This document shows positions 18,738 through 28,761 of a stretch of DNA of 64,000 bases, in pieces (the first letter of the stretch is position 1; each line of letters opens with the position of its first letter). The notes under the pieces are model-generated. The model did no database searches, had not been told where the DNA came from, and saw only the letters and a list, made by a program, of their open reading frames with translations. Source of the DNA: CBDHFQ01 sp965262565. Lineage in GTDB: Bacteria > Bacteroidota > Bacteroidia > J057. Position numbers and translations under genes: made by a program. Where the stretch lies: the NCBI GenBank assembly GCA_965262565.1, contig CBDHFQ010000020.1:558001-622000 (forward strand), read 5' to 3'.

Positions 18738-20004
18738 TTATTGAATATGTGTATTAGATACGTGAAAACCGAGGAAGGTCTTCTCGATGATGTCGCAACT
18801 ATTATGCATTTCCTGTTCTGTAATCACAAGTGGAGGTGCGAAACGAATGATATTGCCATGAGTTGGTTTGGCTAGAATTCCTGCCTCTTTGAGAGCTACA
18901 CACAAATCCCAGGCAGTTTTACTTTCCGCAGAATCATTAATCACCACGGCGTTTAACAATCCTTTCCCTCTTACGTTCCTGATGAGTTTGGGACGCTGTT
19001 GTTGAATATCCTTCATTCTGGCTCTAAAGATGTGGCCTGAGGCTTCCGCATTATCTGCCAATTGTTCATCCAGGATCACCTGCAATGCTTCCACAGCCAC
19101 CGCACATGCTAACGGGTTCCCTCCATAGGTAGAGCCGTGTTCTCCAGGATGTATGGTCAACATGATATCGTCATCAGCTAATACAGCTGAAGCTGGAAGA
19201 ACGCCTCCAGAAAGTGCTTTACCCAAAATGAGTATGTCGGGCCGTACTCCTTCATGATCACAACATAGCATTTTACCTGTTCTTGCAAGTCCCGTCTGTA
19301 TTTCATCGGCTATGAACAATACATTATGGGCTTTACAAAGCTCATAAGCCCTGGATAAATATCCTTCATCCGGCACCACCACACCTGCTTCTCCCTGGAT
19401 AGGCTCTACCATAAATCCCGCTACGTTGGGATTTTTCAAGATGTTTTCTAAAGCCTCCAAATCATTATAGGGAATTAACTCATACCCAGGTAAGTAGGGG
19501 CCAAACCCTTTATAGCTGCTCGGATCAGGTAGAAGAGGAAATGGCAGCCATCGTTCTTCCCCAAAAATTACCGGTAACAAAAACGATAATAGCTTGATTT
19601 TGAGGGATTCCTTTCACCTCATAGCCCCATTTTCTACAGAGTTTAAGTGCTGTCTCTCCTCCTTCCACTCCGGTATTCATCGGCAAAACTTTATCGTACC
19701 CGAATAATTCGGTGATATATTTGGCATAAGGCCCTAACAGATCATTGTAAAAGGCGCGGGAAGTCAAGGTTAATCGACTGGCTTGTTCTTGTAGGACCCT
19801 AATGATTCTCGGATGACAATGCCCCTGATTTACAGCACTATAAGCAGATAAAAAATCAGTATATCTATTACCTTCAGGATCCCATAGGTAAATACCTTTT
19901 CCTTTCGAAAGGACTACTGGAAGTGGATGATAATTATGCGCACCGTATCTTTGTTCGTACTCGATCGCCGTATTCGTATCTATGTGAGAGGAAGTATGTA
20001 TCAT
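18738..20004 (-). CDS. rocD: ornithine aminotransferase, frameshifted
   Basis: RocD is a PLP enzyme that transfers the delta-amino group of ornithine to 2-oxoglutarate, giving glutamate semialdehyde. The N-terminal YEQRYGAHNYHPLPVVL is characteristic of ornithine aminotransferases. The PLP-binding parts include the NTGVEGGETALKL region, IADEIQTGLARTGK, and the Schiff-base lysine in LILGKALSGG. The frame breaks near 19532, where one extra base in the coding strand (ACCTGATCC) interrupts SSTDPSSYKGFGP; removing it joins both parts into about 422 residues, the usual length. A small inverted repeat lies upstream of the start. It heads a likely two-gene operon with the TraB/GumN gene. Confidence 0.9.
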
Positions 20005-20017
20005 ATAATCTTATTTG

Positions 20018-20048
20018 TACCCATGAAAATACGAAAAGTATATGGGTA
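20018..20048. repeat. inverted repeat upstream of rocD
   Basis: TACCCAT (20018-20024) and ATGGGTA (20042-20048) form a perfect 7-bp inverted repeat with 17 bases between, starting 14 bases upstream of the rocD ATG. It could be an operator or a leader hairpin. Its length alone is not strong evidence. Confidence 0.3.
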
Positions 20049-20151
20049 TTAAACAACATTGATAACGTTATTACTATAGGTAGGGATATATATCCGCGGG
20101 AACTTATAAAAATTCTTATCGTTCAGGATAAATGTTGCGTAAGAGGAAGAT

Positions 20152-20662
20152 TTATACCAATGGGTCTTTACTGTGGATTTTCTCTAATATTTGAAACGTA
20201 AAGTCATACTCATTCTGTTCATCTGCTTTATAGGACATTTCTTCTATCACCTTCCAATGTTCTGGATGAGCTAATTTAAAATAGACGTCTCCTTCTATTT
20301 CTACATGCACCCTGCTAACATAAATCCGGTCTACTAAATCTCTGGAAAAAGCTTCCCGATACAAGCTCGAACCTCCTATGATGAATACCTCCTCTTCATC
20401 CTTACAGTGTACCAACGCTTCATCTAAATGATGGAAAACGATACACCCCGGAGCTTCGTAATTCTTTCTTTGAGTGAGAACGTAATTTTTTCTTCTAGGA
20501 AGCGGCTTACCGATAGACTCATAGGTTTTTCTACCCATAATTACAGCATGACCAAGCGTAATTTTTTTGAATAGTTTTAAATCTGAGGATAGTCTCCACG
20601 GGATATTATTATCTTTACCGATAACATCATTGGTAGAAGCAGCCATAAATAGCAGATATCAT
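20152..20662 (-). CDS. folA: dihydrofolate reductase, one indel in the first codons
   Basis: Dihydrofolate reductase makes tetrahydrofolate with NADPH. The family landmarks are here: AASTNDVIGKDNNIPW at the N-terminus (substrate-loop tryptophan), the DLKLFKKIT helix, MGRKTYESIGKPLPRRKN, and FIIGGSSLYREAF. The continuous frame begins at an ATG ending at 20646, which would leave out the first strand. Upstream, an ATG ending at 20662 begins MISAI in another frame, and deleting one T of the run at 20647-20649 joins it as MISAIMAASTND, the expected start. I therefore place the start at 20662 with a one-base error. The full product is about 170 residues, normal for the family. Confidence 0.88.
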
Positions 20663-20680
20663 TTCTAACACACTTTAGGG

Positions 20681-20712
20681 CGAAGGTAGAAAACTTAATT
20701 TCGTATTGGCAA
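20681..20712 (-). promoter_or_regulatory. candidate promoter for folA
   Basis: On the minus strand TTG (20710-20712) is followed after 21 bases by TACCTTCG (20681-20688), one mismatch from TAnnTTTG. It lies 18 bases before the ATG ending at 20662, which supports the upstream start. Confidence 0.4.
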
Positions 20713-20758
20713 GTTTAACACATTAAAAAAGATAAGGAGCATAAATTATATACCTTTT

Positions 20759-21118
20759 ATGAGACGTTGGCTGAGTTTGGGCATTATTAGTGTAGGGATT
20801 TTTTTGTTTTCCTGTTCCAATGAGAAAATTCCTGAAGAGGTAATAGGAATAGAACAGATGACAGACATATTGAAAGACCTTTTTATTATAGACGGAGTAG
20901 TTCAAAATGGGCGACTATCTCTAAAAGAAAGAGCAATCGTAAGGGATCAATTACAAGCTGGAATACTCAACAAATATGAATTGGAAAGAGAAGAGTTTTT
21001 AAAGAGTTACAATTTTTTATCTGGATCACCCCAAGATCCTTGGATTCTATCCATACCATTATTATCAGAGATCTCAACGAAGAGGCGGAGAATAGATAGC
21101 ACACATGCAATTAAATAA
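20759..21118 (+). CDS. DUF4296-like lipoprotein
   Basis: The 119-residue protein has a lipoprotein signal peptide ending in FLFSC (lipobox cysteine near residue 19). The mature part reads IPEEVIGIEQMTDILKDLFIIDGV, the pattern of DUF4296 proteins that are found only in Bacteroidota and have no known function. It should be anchored in the envelope. An AAGGAG sequence is present upstream but too far from the ATG to set the start. Its end overlaps the start of mutS2 by 14 bases, so the two are likely co-transcribed; a functional link with MutS2 is not evident. The gene itself has no frameshift. Confidence 0.75.
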   Translation: MRRWLSLGIISVGIFLFSCSNEKIPEEVIGIEQMTDILKDLFIIDGVVQNGRLSLKERAIVRDQLQAGILNKYELEREEFLKSYNFLSGSPQDPWILSIPLLSEISTKRRRIDSTHAIK

Positions 21119-23524
21119 TCCTCATACATATCAGAAATTAGGATATGACGAAATCCTCCAGTTTGTATCTGAAAGAGCCTTAAGTGATAGCCGGAAAAGA
21201 ATTATGTCTTTCCTTACAACCCCATACAAATGTAAAGGTATTACTGTCGGAATTGAATAAAGTAAAGGAATTCAAACAACTACTGGATTCAGACGATCAT
21301 TTTCCCATCAGATCCTGGTCAAATGTTAAGGTCATATTCAAAAAATTGGAAGTTGCAGGGAATTGGTTGAATACCGAAGAGTTGTTCAGGTTTTTGGGGT
21401 GGCTGAGAATGGTCCAGGAGGTGAGCGTATTTTTTAACCAAAAAGGAAGAAACCTACCCCGCATTATATAGTATCATTCAACACCATGCTTTCCAAAGCC
21501 ACTTAATAGAGCGACTGGAAAAGGTGTTGGATGAAAGAGGAAATATTCGGGATAATGCCTCTAAAGAACTGGCAAATATCAGAAGAAGTATTAGCAGTAT
21601 AGGGAAGGAACTCCGTGAACGTACTATATAAAAGTCCTCAGACGTGCCAACGAAAATAACTGGAGCATTGAAAAAGAGATTACCCTGAGGAACGATAGAC
21701 TCGTAATTCCTGTTAAAGCAGATGCTAAAGGAAAGAATTCCTGGTTTTGTGCAAGATATTTCTCAATCTGGAAATACCGTTTTTGTAGAACCCGCAGAGT
21801 CGCTCCCCGCTAAATAACAGACTGAGAGAACTTCATATTCAGGAAAACAATGAAATTATACGCATTCTCCAACAGATAACAGCTGACATATATGAACATA
21901 GCGATTCTCTAAAGGTATTCCACGAGTTGATGGTAGCATTCGATGTGATTAGAGCTAAAGCTATACTTGCCCGAACATTGCAAGCAAGTTTGCCTAAAAT
22001 TGAACCTAAGGGAGATACATTGCACATCATTGAAGGTTACTATCCCCTTTTACAATTAAGAGCTTTGGAAAAACCATTTGACATTATGCCTCTCCAACTG
22101 GAACTCAGTGCTCAACATAGGATTATGGTGATTTCAGGGCCTAATGCTGGTGGAAAATCCGTTTCTCTTAAAACGGTGGGCCTCCTTCAGATAATGCTTC
22201 AAGGATTGGTTTTCTAATTCCTGTGAATGAACATTCTACCTTTAGGCTATTCGACTCATTGTTTTTGGATATAGGAGATGAACAGTCGGTGGCTAATGAT
22301 TTGAGTACGTATACTTCCCATTTATACCAAATGCGTCAAATGGGAGACCGCATGAACAAGAATTCTCTCTTTTTAATTGATGAGTTTGGGAGTGGTACGG
22401 ATCCTGGATTAGGAGGAGCCATAGCCGAAGCATTTCTGGAGAGATTTGTGAATCAAAGAGGCCGTAGGGATCATTACAACCCATTATGGAAATATCAAAG
22501 AATATGCTTCTGCTACAAAAGGGATTATCAATGGTGCTATGGAATTTGATACCAAGGAGTTAAAACCCTACCTATAGATTACAATCCGGTATTCCTGGAA
22601 GAAGTTATGCCTTCGAAATAGTCAAAGAGAGTAGGGGTTCATCACACAGTGTTATCCAGGGCAAGAAAAAAAATTGGTACCGAGGAAATTCAATCAGAGA
22701 AATTACTGAAAGAGTTTAGAGCAAAAAAATACTGAACTGAATCGACTGATTGGAGATAACAAGCGCAAAGAACACAAACTCAGCTCCCTTGTCAGCAAAA
22801 ATGAATCCCTTAAATTGGAATTAGAAAGAAACCGAAAGAAAAAGATACGGGAAGCTCAGGAAGAAGCAAGGAAGATTATTTCAGAAGCCAATAAAAAGGT
22901 AGAGCACACCATTAAAGAAATAAAGGAACGCGAAGCTGAAAAAAATATTACGCGTAAGCTCAGGCAGGAACTTGAAGCTTCAAAGCCAGAGTTGATAGAA
23001 ATTCCGGTAGTAGAAAATGAGCCCTCCGTTCCTAAGGAAAAAGGGAAAAAAGAGATGGTGATTTCTCAGGATCAAAAGGATGGAAGTAGGAGATTGGGTA
23101 AAACTAAAGGATGCCAGTACAGTTGGAACAATAGTAGATATTCTAGGGCATAAAGCAGTGAATTGCCTCTGGGGGAATGAGGGTTAATGTGAAATTAAAA
23201 CAACTGGTAAAGATACGAGAACCTGAAAAAAAAGCGGTTAGTACTACGGGATACATTCCAGATATTCCTCTCTCTACAGCTCGCTTGTCTTTGGATGTGA
23301 AAGGAATGAGGGTAGAAGAGGCGTTAAAAGAGGTGGACAAGTTTTTAGATGAAGCAAGGTACGGAGGCTTAAAACGGTTGAGTATTCTTCATGGTAAAGG
23401 CTCTGGCGTGCTGAGAGATGCTATCAGAAAGCATTTAAGAGATTTAAACTTCATCACAGAAATTTCGGATGCCCCCTTAGATGGAGGAGGGGCTGGTTGG
23501 ACGATCTTTGGATTGAAAAATTGA
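21105..23524 (+). CDS. mutS2: MutS2 DNA-binding ATPase/endonuclease, about 12 frameshifts
   Basis: The corrected chain is a full MutS2, about 800 residues. It starts MQLNNPHTYQKLGYDEIL, continues through the core lever helices, and has the Walker A loop ISGPNAGGKSVSLKTVGLLQ, Walker B LIDEFGSGTDP, the TTHYGNIKEYA switch, a long coiled coil rich in K and E, and a C-terminal Smr nuclease domain (LDVKGMRVEEAL and HGKGSGVLRDAI). MutS2 acts on recombination intermediates and in some species on stalled ribosomes. I find frame changes near 21195, 21445, 21628, 21735, 21813, 22213, 22473, 22566, 22653, 22725, 23085 and 23160, mostly in short base runs. No in-frame nonsense codons remain once these are corrected. 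This fits poor base accuracy better than gene decay. Confidence 0.88.
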
Positions 23525-23538
23525 ATCTGCTAATTTTG
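23507..23538 (+). promoter_or_regulatory. Bacteroidota-type promoter upstream of nuoE
   Basis: TTTG (23507-23510) is followed after 20 bases by TAATTTTG (23531-23538), an exact TAnnTTTG match at normal spacing. It overlaps the last codons of mutS2 and lies 37 bases before the nuoE ATG, so nuoE and carA probably have their own transcript. Confidence 0.55.
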
Positions 23539-23574
23539 ACATGAATAAAGAACTTCCTATTATTGCACAATTTT

Positions 23575-24138
23575 ATGGCTCAAAACGGTGATACTTTGAC
23601 AAATCCATTATCATTTTCTGAAGAAGAAAAGGCAGAGATTCAACAACACGTTGCCAAATACCCTGACAGGAAATCGGCGATTATGCCTGCCCTTTGGATA
23701 GCACAGGAAAAGTATGGTTGGCTTTCAGAAGAGGTGATGAGGTTGGTAGCGGAAACCCTGAATGTTCCTTATGCCCTCACTTATGGTGTGGCGTCTTTTT
23801 ATACGATGTATTTTAAAAAGAAAGTTCCAAAGCATCTCATTGAGATTTGTACCTGTTTTACCTGTAGTATTACCGGTGGTCCTGAGTTGTATGAATATAC
23901 TAAAGAAGCGATAGAGGCTGATGAACGTGGATTTGCTAAAGATGGAAAGGTATGGGTGAGGGAGGCTGAGTGTTTGGGCGCTTGCGATACGGCACCAGTA
24001 TGCCAAATAACAAACAGGAGATATGCCCATCACTTAACGAAAGAGAAACTGGATGATATTATTAGCAAGTTGCGAAATGACGAAGAAATTACTTATGAAC
24101 AGGTTCCCCTCTATGACCAATCGAAAATAGATGCTTAA
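23575..24138 (+). CDS. nuoE: NADH-quinone oxidoreductase subunit E (NuoE)
   Basis: NuoE is the 24-kDa thioredoxin-fold subunit of complex I that holds a [2Fe-2S] cluster. The four cluster cysteines are visible as CTCFTC (Cx4C) and CLGAC (CxxxC). Other family marks are FSEEEKAEIQ, YGWLSEEVM and VPYALTYGVASFYTMY. I take the ATG at 23575; a TTG at 23563 would add four residues, and an ATG at 23541 is out of frame. No other nuo gene is in this window: it is followed by carA with a one-base overlap (TAATG). NuoE-like proteins also occur in hydrogenases and formate dehydrogenases, but the length and lack of a partner here do not decide this. Confidence 0.88.
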   Translation: MAQNGDTLTNPLSFSEEEKAEIQQHVAKYPDRKSAIMPALWIAQEKYGWLSEEVMRLVAETLNVPYALTYGVASFYTMYFKKKVPKHLIEICTCFTCSITGGPELYEYTKEAIEADERGFAKDGKVWVREAECLGACDTAPVCQITNRRYAHHLTKEKLDDIISKLRNDEEITYEQVPLYDQSKIDA

Positions 24139-25265
24139 TGATGAAATATATTCGCAGAGAGCCAGCCTATCTTTTACTAGAAGATGGGCTTTTTTTTGAA
24201 GGAACAGCCATTGGAAAACATGGAACTACGACCGGAGAATTGTGCTTTAACACGGGCATGACCGGATATCAGGAGGTATTTACTGATCCTTCTTATTATG
24301 GCCAAATCCTGGTAGAAACACATACACATATTGGGAATTACGGAGTACACATGCAGGAGTATGAGAGTAGTTCTGCTAAGATTGCGGGCTTGGTAGTCCG
24401 AAATTTTTCCCAAATTTATTCTCGTTTTGATGCCGTTGAATCTCTGGATTCATTTTTGAGTCATAATGCCATTATAGGGATTGCTAATGTAGATACCCGG
24501 AAGATTGTTACTCATATCAGGGACAAGGGAGCTATGAACGCCATCATTTCTTCAGAGGTTTCTGACATTAAGAAGTTGGAGAAGTTATTACAAAAGTGTC
24601 CCTCTATGGATGGGTTGGAGCTTTCCTCCAAGGTAAGTACTACACAGCCCTATTTTCATGGAGATCCCAATGCTAAATATAGAGTAGCGGTACTCGATTT
24701 AGGGGTAAAACAAAATTCTTTGAATTGTTTGGCAAAGTTGGATTGTTACCTTAAAGTATTTCCTGCTAAAACTCCTTTTGAAGAATTGGCTACCTTTGAT
24801 CCGCATGGGTATTATATCACTAACGGACCTGGAGATCCCGCTGCTATGCCTTATGCCGTCAAGGCGGTAAAGAAAATCCTGGAGGTGGATAAGCCTGTAT
24901 TTGGGATATGTTTAGGCCACCAGATTTTAGCATTAGCTTGTGGCGTTCCGACCTATAAAATGCACCATGGACATAGAGGAGCTAATCATCCTGTCAAAAA
25001 TTTATTGACGGCTAAATCCCAGATTACTTCTCAGAATCATGGATTTGGTGTGGACAGAGATGCTGTGTATTCTTCCAGAGATTTAGTTGTTACTCATGTC
25101 AATCTCAATGATCAAACCATAGAAGGTATTAGGGTTAGAAATAAAAAAGCTTTTTCTGTGCAGTTCCACCCAGAAGCTGCGCCTGGGCCTCATGACAGCC
25201 ATTACTTATTCGAGGAGTTTATTCACCTACTGGCTGAGGAAAAAAAGCTGGATCGAATTTATTAG
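24138..25265 (+). CDS. carA: carbamoyl-phosphate synthase small subunit
   Basis: CarA is the glutaminase subunit that supplies ammonia to CarB for carbamoyl phosphate, the precursor of pyrimidines and arginine. At 375 residues it has the normal length. The N-terminal domain begins LLLEDGLFFEGTAIG and includes ELCFNTGMTGYQE. The class I amidotransferase domain has the nucleophile cysteine in FGICLGHQ and the histidine and glutamate of VQFHPEA. The start overlaps the nuoE stop by one base. carB is not in the window. The product feeds the same pathway as the dihydroorotase at 15671-17028, though the genes are not linked. Confidence 0.95.
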   Translation: MMKYIRREPAYLLLEDGLFFEGTAIGKHGTTTGELCFNTGMTGYQEVFTDPSYYGQILVETHTHIGNYGVHMQEYESSSAKIAGLVVRNFSQIYSRFDAVESLDSFLSHNAIIGIANVDTRKIVTHIRDKGAMNAIISSEVSDIKKLEKLLQKCPSMDGLELSSKVSTTQPYFHGDPNAKYRVAVLDLGVKQNSLNCLAKLDCYLKVFPAKTPFEELATFDPHGYYITNGPGDPAAMPYAVKAVKKILEVDKPVFGICLGHQILALACGVPTYKMHHGHRGANHPVKNLLTAKSQITSQNHGFGVDRDAVYSSRDLVVTHVNLNDQTIEGIRVRNKKAFSVQFHPEAAPGPHDSHYLFEEFIHLLAEEKKLDRIY

Positions 25266-25300
25266 GTGTTTACAACCATACACTATTAGCACATACTTGA

Positions 25301-27757
25301 ATGAAAGTTTTGAAATTTGGGGGAAGTTCAGTAGCTGATCATGATCGAATCAGCAATGTTTCAGATATCATCCAGTCATTTGTTCGAAAAAATGAGAGAA
25401 TAGTCGTTGTCGTTTCTGCACTGGGTGGTGTTACGGATTTACTTATACGGATGGGAAAGACAGCTGCAAGAGGGGATAGCTCTTACCAACACATTCTAGA
25501 GGCCTTTTCCAACCGACATAGAGATGTGGTTAATCACTTGATTGATTATTCTATGCATCCGGCGATATTAAATGAAATTATTGAAGGACAGGTAGAATTG
25601 GGAAACTTATTACAAGGGGTATTTCTGACAAGAGAACTGACTCCGAGAACCCTGGATTATATACTTTCTTTCGGTGAGCGTAGTTCTGCCTTTATTTTGT
25701 CAGAAGTATTAACGTATAGAGGAACTGCTGCTAAATATGTAGACGCGAGGAAAGTGATAAAAACAAATGATCACTTTGGATCTGCCAAATTACTTAGGGA
25801 GGAAACGTATAATAATATCCAAGAGTTAGTTGCTGACCCAACTACCGTGTATGTGGTAACAGGATTTATCGCTTCTAATCGTTCTAACTTTCCTACTACC
25901 TTAGGCAGAGGTGGCTCTGATTATACAGCATCTATTTTTGGGGCGGCACTGAATGCGGAAGAAATTTTGATTTACACGGATGTAGATGGCGTATTGACTG
26001 CGGATCCCAGAAAAGTAAAGCAGGCCTTTGCCGTTAAGAATATGACGTATGAGGAGGCGATGGAAATGTCCCATTTTGGTGCAAGGGTTATTTATCCACC
26101 CACCATTGTTCCTGCCTTGGAAAAAGGGATTCCCATTAGAATAAAGAATTCTTTTAAGCCTGAGTTAGAAGGGACAATGATCAGTAAACATGTCCAAACA
26201 GATGGCCCTGCGGTAAAAGGAATAGCCTCCATTACCAATGTTGCCCTACTTACAGTGGAAGGGAGCGGATTATTTGGAGGATCAGGAGTCGCTGCTCGTT
26301 TATTTACTGTGTTGACCAAGCAACAAATTAATGCGATACTTATTACTCAAGGGTCCTCCCAACATGCCATTTGTTTCGCGGTTCCTCCCCAGGATGCCAG
26401 GAAGGCTAAAGTAGCTTTAGAAGATGAGTTTTTTCTTGAGATGGAAGCAGGACTCATCTTACCTGTCCAGATTGCTTATGATCTTTCTGTTATCGCTACG
26501 ATAGGTGATAATATGAAATCTCGGCCTGGAATTTCTGCGAGACTATTTGAAGCCTTAGGGAAAAATGGAATCAATGTCATCCTCACCGCCCAGGGTTCTT
26601 CTGAGCGTAATATTTCTGTTGTGATTGATAAAGAGGATGAAGCTAAGGCATTAAGTGCTATTCACGATAATTTCTTTTTATCAGAATTTTATTCGCTCAA
26701 TCTATTTATCGTAGGCGTAGGTTTGATTGGTGGTACTTTATTAAAGCAGTTGCAGGAGCAGGCAGATAAATTAAAAGAGCGCCAATTTGTGAAATTTAAT
26801 GTAGTTGCGTTAGCCAACAGCCGTAAAATGATTATCGATCCAGCTGGAATTAAATTGGAAAACTGGCGTGAAGTACTGGATCAATCTAATGATAAGACAG
26901 ATTTACATTCATTCGTCAACAGGATGATAGAATTAAATCTGCCGAATAGTGTATTTATAGATAATACCGCTAGTGATGAGTTGATTAAATACTATCCTAA
27001 TATCTTAGGAGCGAGTATTTCCATTTCTACTCCTAATAAAGTCGCCACCTCAAGCAAGTATCAGGATTATCAATCCTTGAAGAACCTCGCTGATAAAAAA
27101 GGAGTAAAGTTTTTCTACGAAACAAATGTAGGTGCAGGCCTTCCGGTAATCACTACTATCAGTGATTTGGTAAATAGTGGTGATAGAATTATGAAAATTG
27201 AGGGTGTATTATCCGGCTCCCTGTCATTTATATTTAACAGTTTTGATGGTAACAACTCTTTTAGTGATTTGGTGAAATTGGCTAGAGATAAAGGATTTAC
27301 TGAACCTGATCCCAGAGAAGATCTTTCAGGATCTGATGTTGCAAGAAAGCTAACTATTTTAGCACGGGAAGCAGGTGTTGAGTTGGAGAGAGAAGACATT
27401 GTTATTGAAAATATATTGCCTGAGGCCAGTTTAACAGCTGAGACGGTAGAAGCGTTTTTTCACGAGCTGGCTAAGGAAGATCATCAGTTTGAGGCCAGGC
27501 GTGTTGAAGCTGAATCTTCGGGAAAGGTATTGAGATTTATCGCTACGTTGAAAAACCGCAAAGGGGATATATCCCTCAAAGCTGTAGATACAGACAGTCC
27601 ATTCTATCATTTGAATGGGAGTGAAAATATGATTGTATTTACAACAGATCGTTATAAAGAATGCCCTCTGGTGATAAAAGGGCCTGGAGCTGGGGCTGAA
27701 GTGACGGCTGCAGGAGTTTTTGCAGAAATATTACGAATAGGTTACTACTTGTCATAA
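25301..27757 (+). CDS. thrA: bifunctional aspartokinase / homoserine dehydrogenase
   Basis: The 818-residue chain joins two enzymes of the aspartate pathway. The N-terminal kinase starts KFGGSSVAD and has GRGGSDYTASIFGAAL and YTDVDGVLTADPR, phosphorylating aspartate. Two ACT-type regulatory segments follow (about residues 305-465; LLTVEGSGLFGGSG and VIATIGDNM), where threonine usually inhibits. The C-terminal homoserine dehydrogenase opens with the nucleotide-binding FIVGVGLIGGTLLKQL near residue 468 and includes ETNVGAGLPVI and DPREDLSGSDVARK. Its stop overlaps the thrB start by one base. This places regulation and flux to homoserine in a single polypeptide, as in enterobacterial ThrA. Confidence 0.96.
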   Translation: MKVLKFGGSSVADHDRISNVSDIIQSFVRKNERIVVVVSALGGVTDLLIRMGKTAARGDSSYQHILEAFSNRHRDVVNHLIDYSMHPAILNEIIEGQVELGNLLQGVFLTRELTPRTLDYILSFGERSSAFILSEVLTYRGTAAKYVDARKVIKTNDHFGSAKLLREETYNNIQELVADPTTVYVVTGFIASNRSNFPTTLGRGGSDYTASIFGAALNAEEILIYTDVDGVLTADPRKVKQAFAVKNMTYEEAMEMSHFGARVIYPPTIVPALEKGIPIRIKNSFKPELEGTMISKHVQTDGPAVKGIASITNVALLTVEGSGLFGGSGVAARLFTVLTKQQINAILITQGSSQHAICFAVPPQDARKAKVALEDEFFLEMEAGLILPVQIAYDLSVIATIGDNMKSRPGISARLFEALGKNGINVILTAQGSSERNISVVIDKEDEAKALSAIHDNFFLSEFYSLNLFIVGVGLIGGTLLKQLQEQADKLKERQFVKFNVVALANSRKMIIDPAGIKLENWREVLDQSNDKTDLHSFVNRMIELNLPNSVFIDNTASDELIKYYPNILGASISISTPNKVATSSKYQDYQSLKNLADKKGVKFFYETNVGAGLPVITTISDLVNSGDRIMKIEGVLSGSLSFIFNSFDGNNSFSDLVKLARDKGFTEPDPREDLSGSDVARKLTILAREAGVELEREDIVIENILPEASLTAETVEAFFHELAKEDHQFEARRVEAESSGKVLRFIATLKNRKGDISLKAVDTDSPFYHLNGSENMIVFTTDRYKECPLVIKGPGAGAEVTAAGVFAEILRIGYYLS

Positions 27758-28692
27758 TGAGAAATGAGATACATGTGTTTGCTCCAGCAACAGTGGCTAA
27801 TGTGGCATGCGGTTTCGATACTTTGGGGTTTGCCATACAGCGGCCAGGAGATGATATTATCGCAAGATTTTGTTCTAAACCTGGATTGACCATTAGTAAA
27901 ATTACCGGAGATGAAGGAAAGCTTCCCCTGGAACCTGATGATAATACAGCAGGTGTATCTGCCAAAGCATTAATGGAACATTTGGGAGTAGTGCAAGGGA
28001 TAGAGTTCGAAATTCATAAAGGGATCCCTATAGGAAGTGGGCTGGGATCAAGTGCATGTAGTGCAGTGGCCGGCGCTCTGGCGATCAATGAACTCATGGG
28101 GCGACCACTCTCCAAAGAAGAATTGATTCCTTTTGCTCTTAAAGGAGAAGCGATTGCCAGCGGTGGAGCAATTCATGCAGATAATGTAGGTCCTTGTATG
28201 CTGGGAGGAATTGTCCTTGTAAGGAGTAATAATGAGGTAGATACGATCAACCTGGCAGTACCTGAATCACTTTATGCAGCAGTAGTACTTCCCCAATTGG
28301 AAATTTTAACAGTAGCTGCCAGGGAAATGCTCCGTAAAGAAATCCCCATGCAGGACGCCATTACTCAGTGGGGAAACCTGGGCGGAATGGTGGCTGGTTT
28401 AATGATGTCTGATTTTGAGTTAATTGGAAGGAGTCTTCAGGATGTAATAGCAGAGCCATACAGGGCAAATCTCATTCCTCATTTTTATGAAGTGAAGCAG
28501 GCTGCTCTTAATGCGGGTGCATTAGGATGCAGTATTTCAGGAGCAGGCCCTGCCGTATTTGCTCTGTGCAAAGGAGATGAGATTGCTTTTAAAGTGGCTA
28601 TTGCCATGGAATATGGGTTTAAAGATGCAGGAATTTCGTGTGAAAGATTCATTTCTACCATAAACACCCACGGCGCCACCAGAATAAAATAA
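27757..28692 (+). CDS. thrB: homoserine kinase
   Basis: ThrB phosphorylates homoserine for threonine synthesis. The 311-residue protein belongs to the GHMP kinases: the N-terminal PATVANVACGFDTLG motif, the ATP-binding glycine-rich PIGSGLGSSACSAVAG near residue 91, and the C-terminal GCSISGAGPAVFAL. The gene is translationally coupled to thrA through a shared TAATG-type junction. thrC (threonine synthase), which follows thrB in many Bacteroidota, is not next here. Confidence 0.96.
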   Translation: MRNEIHVFAPATVANVACGFDTLGFAIQRPGDDIIARFCSKPGLTISKITGDEGKLPLEPDDNTAGVSAKALMEHLGVVQGIEFEIHKGIPIGSGLGSSACSAVAGALAINELMGRPLSKEELIPFALKGEAIASGGAIHADNVGPCMLGGIVLVRSNNEVDTINLAVPESLYAAVVLPQLEILTVAAREMLRKEIPMQDAITQWGNLGGMVAGLMMSDFELIGRSLQDVIAEPYRANLIPHFYEVKQAALNAGALGCSISGAGPAVFALCKGDEIAFKVAIAMEYGFKDAGISCERFISTINTHGATRIK

Positions 28693-28761
28693 TATCCATT
28701 CCAGTTCAGGATAGCTTATCGAGCTAAACTTATTATATTGAGTATTATAGCAAAAAAGGAT

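Noticed and set aside
21105..23524. mutS2 as a true pseudogene
   Set aside because: All interruptions are one-base frame changes; after correction the motifs are complete and no nonsense codon remains. Read error is more likely, although it cannot be proved from sequence alone.
28738..28761. TTG start extending the Gfo/Idh/MocA protein by eight residues
   Set aside because: It would only add residues ahead of the Tat signal; the ATG at 28762 is the simpler start.
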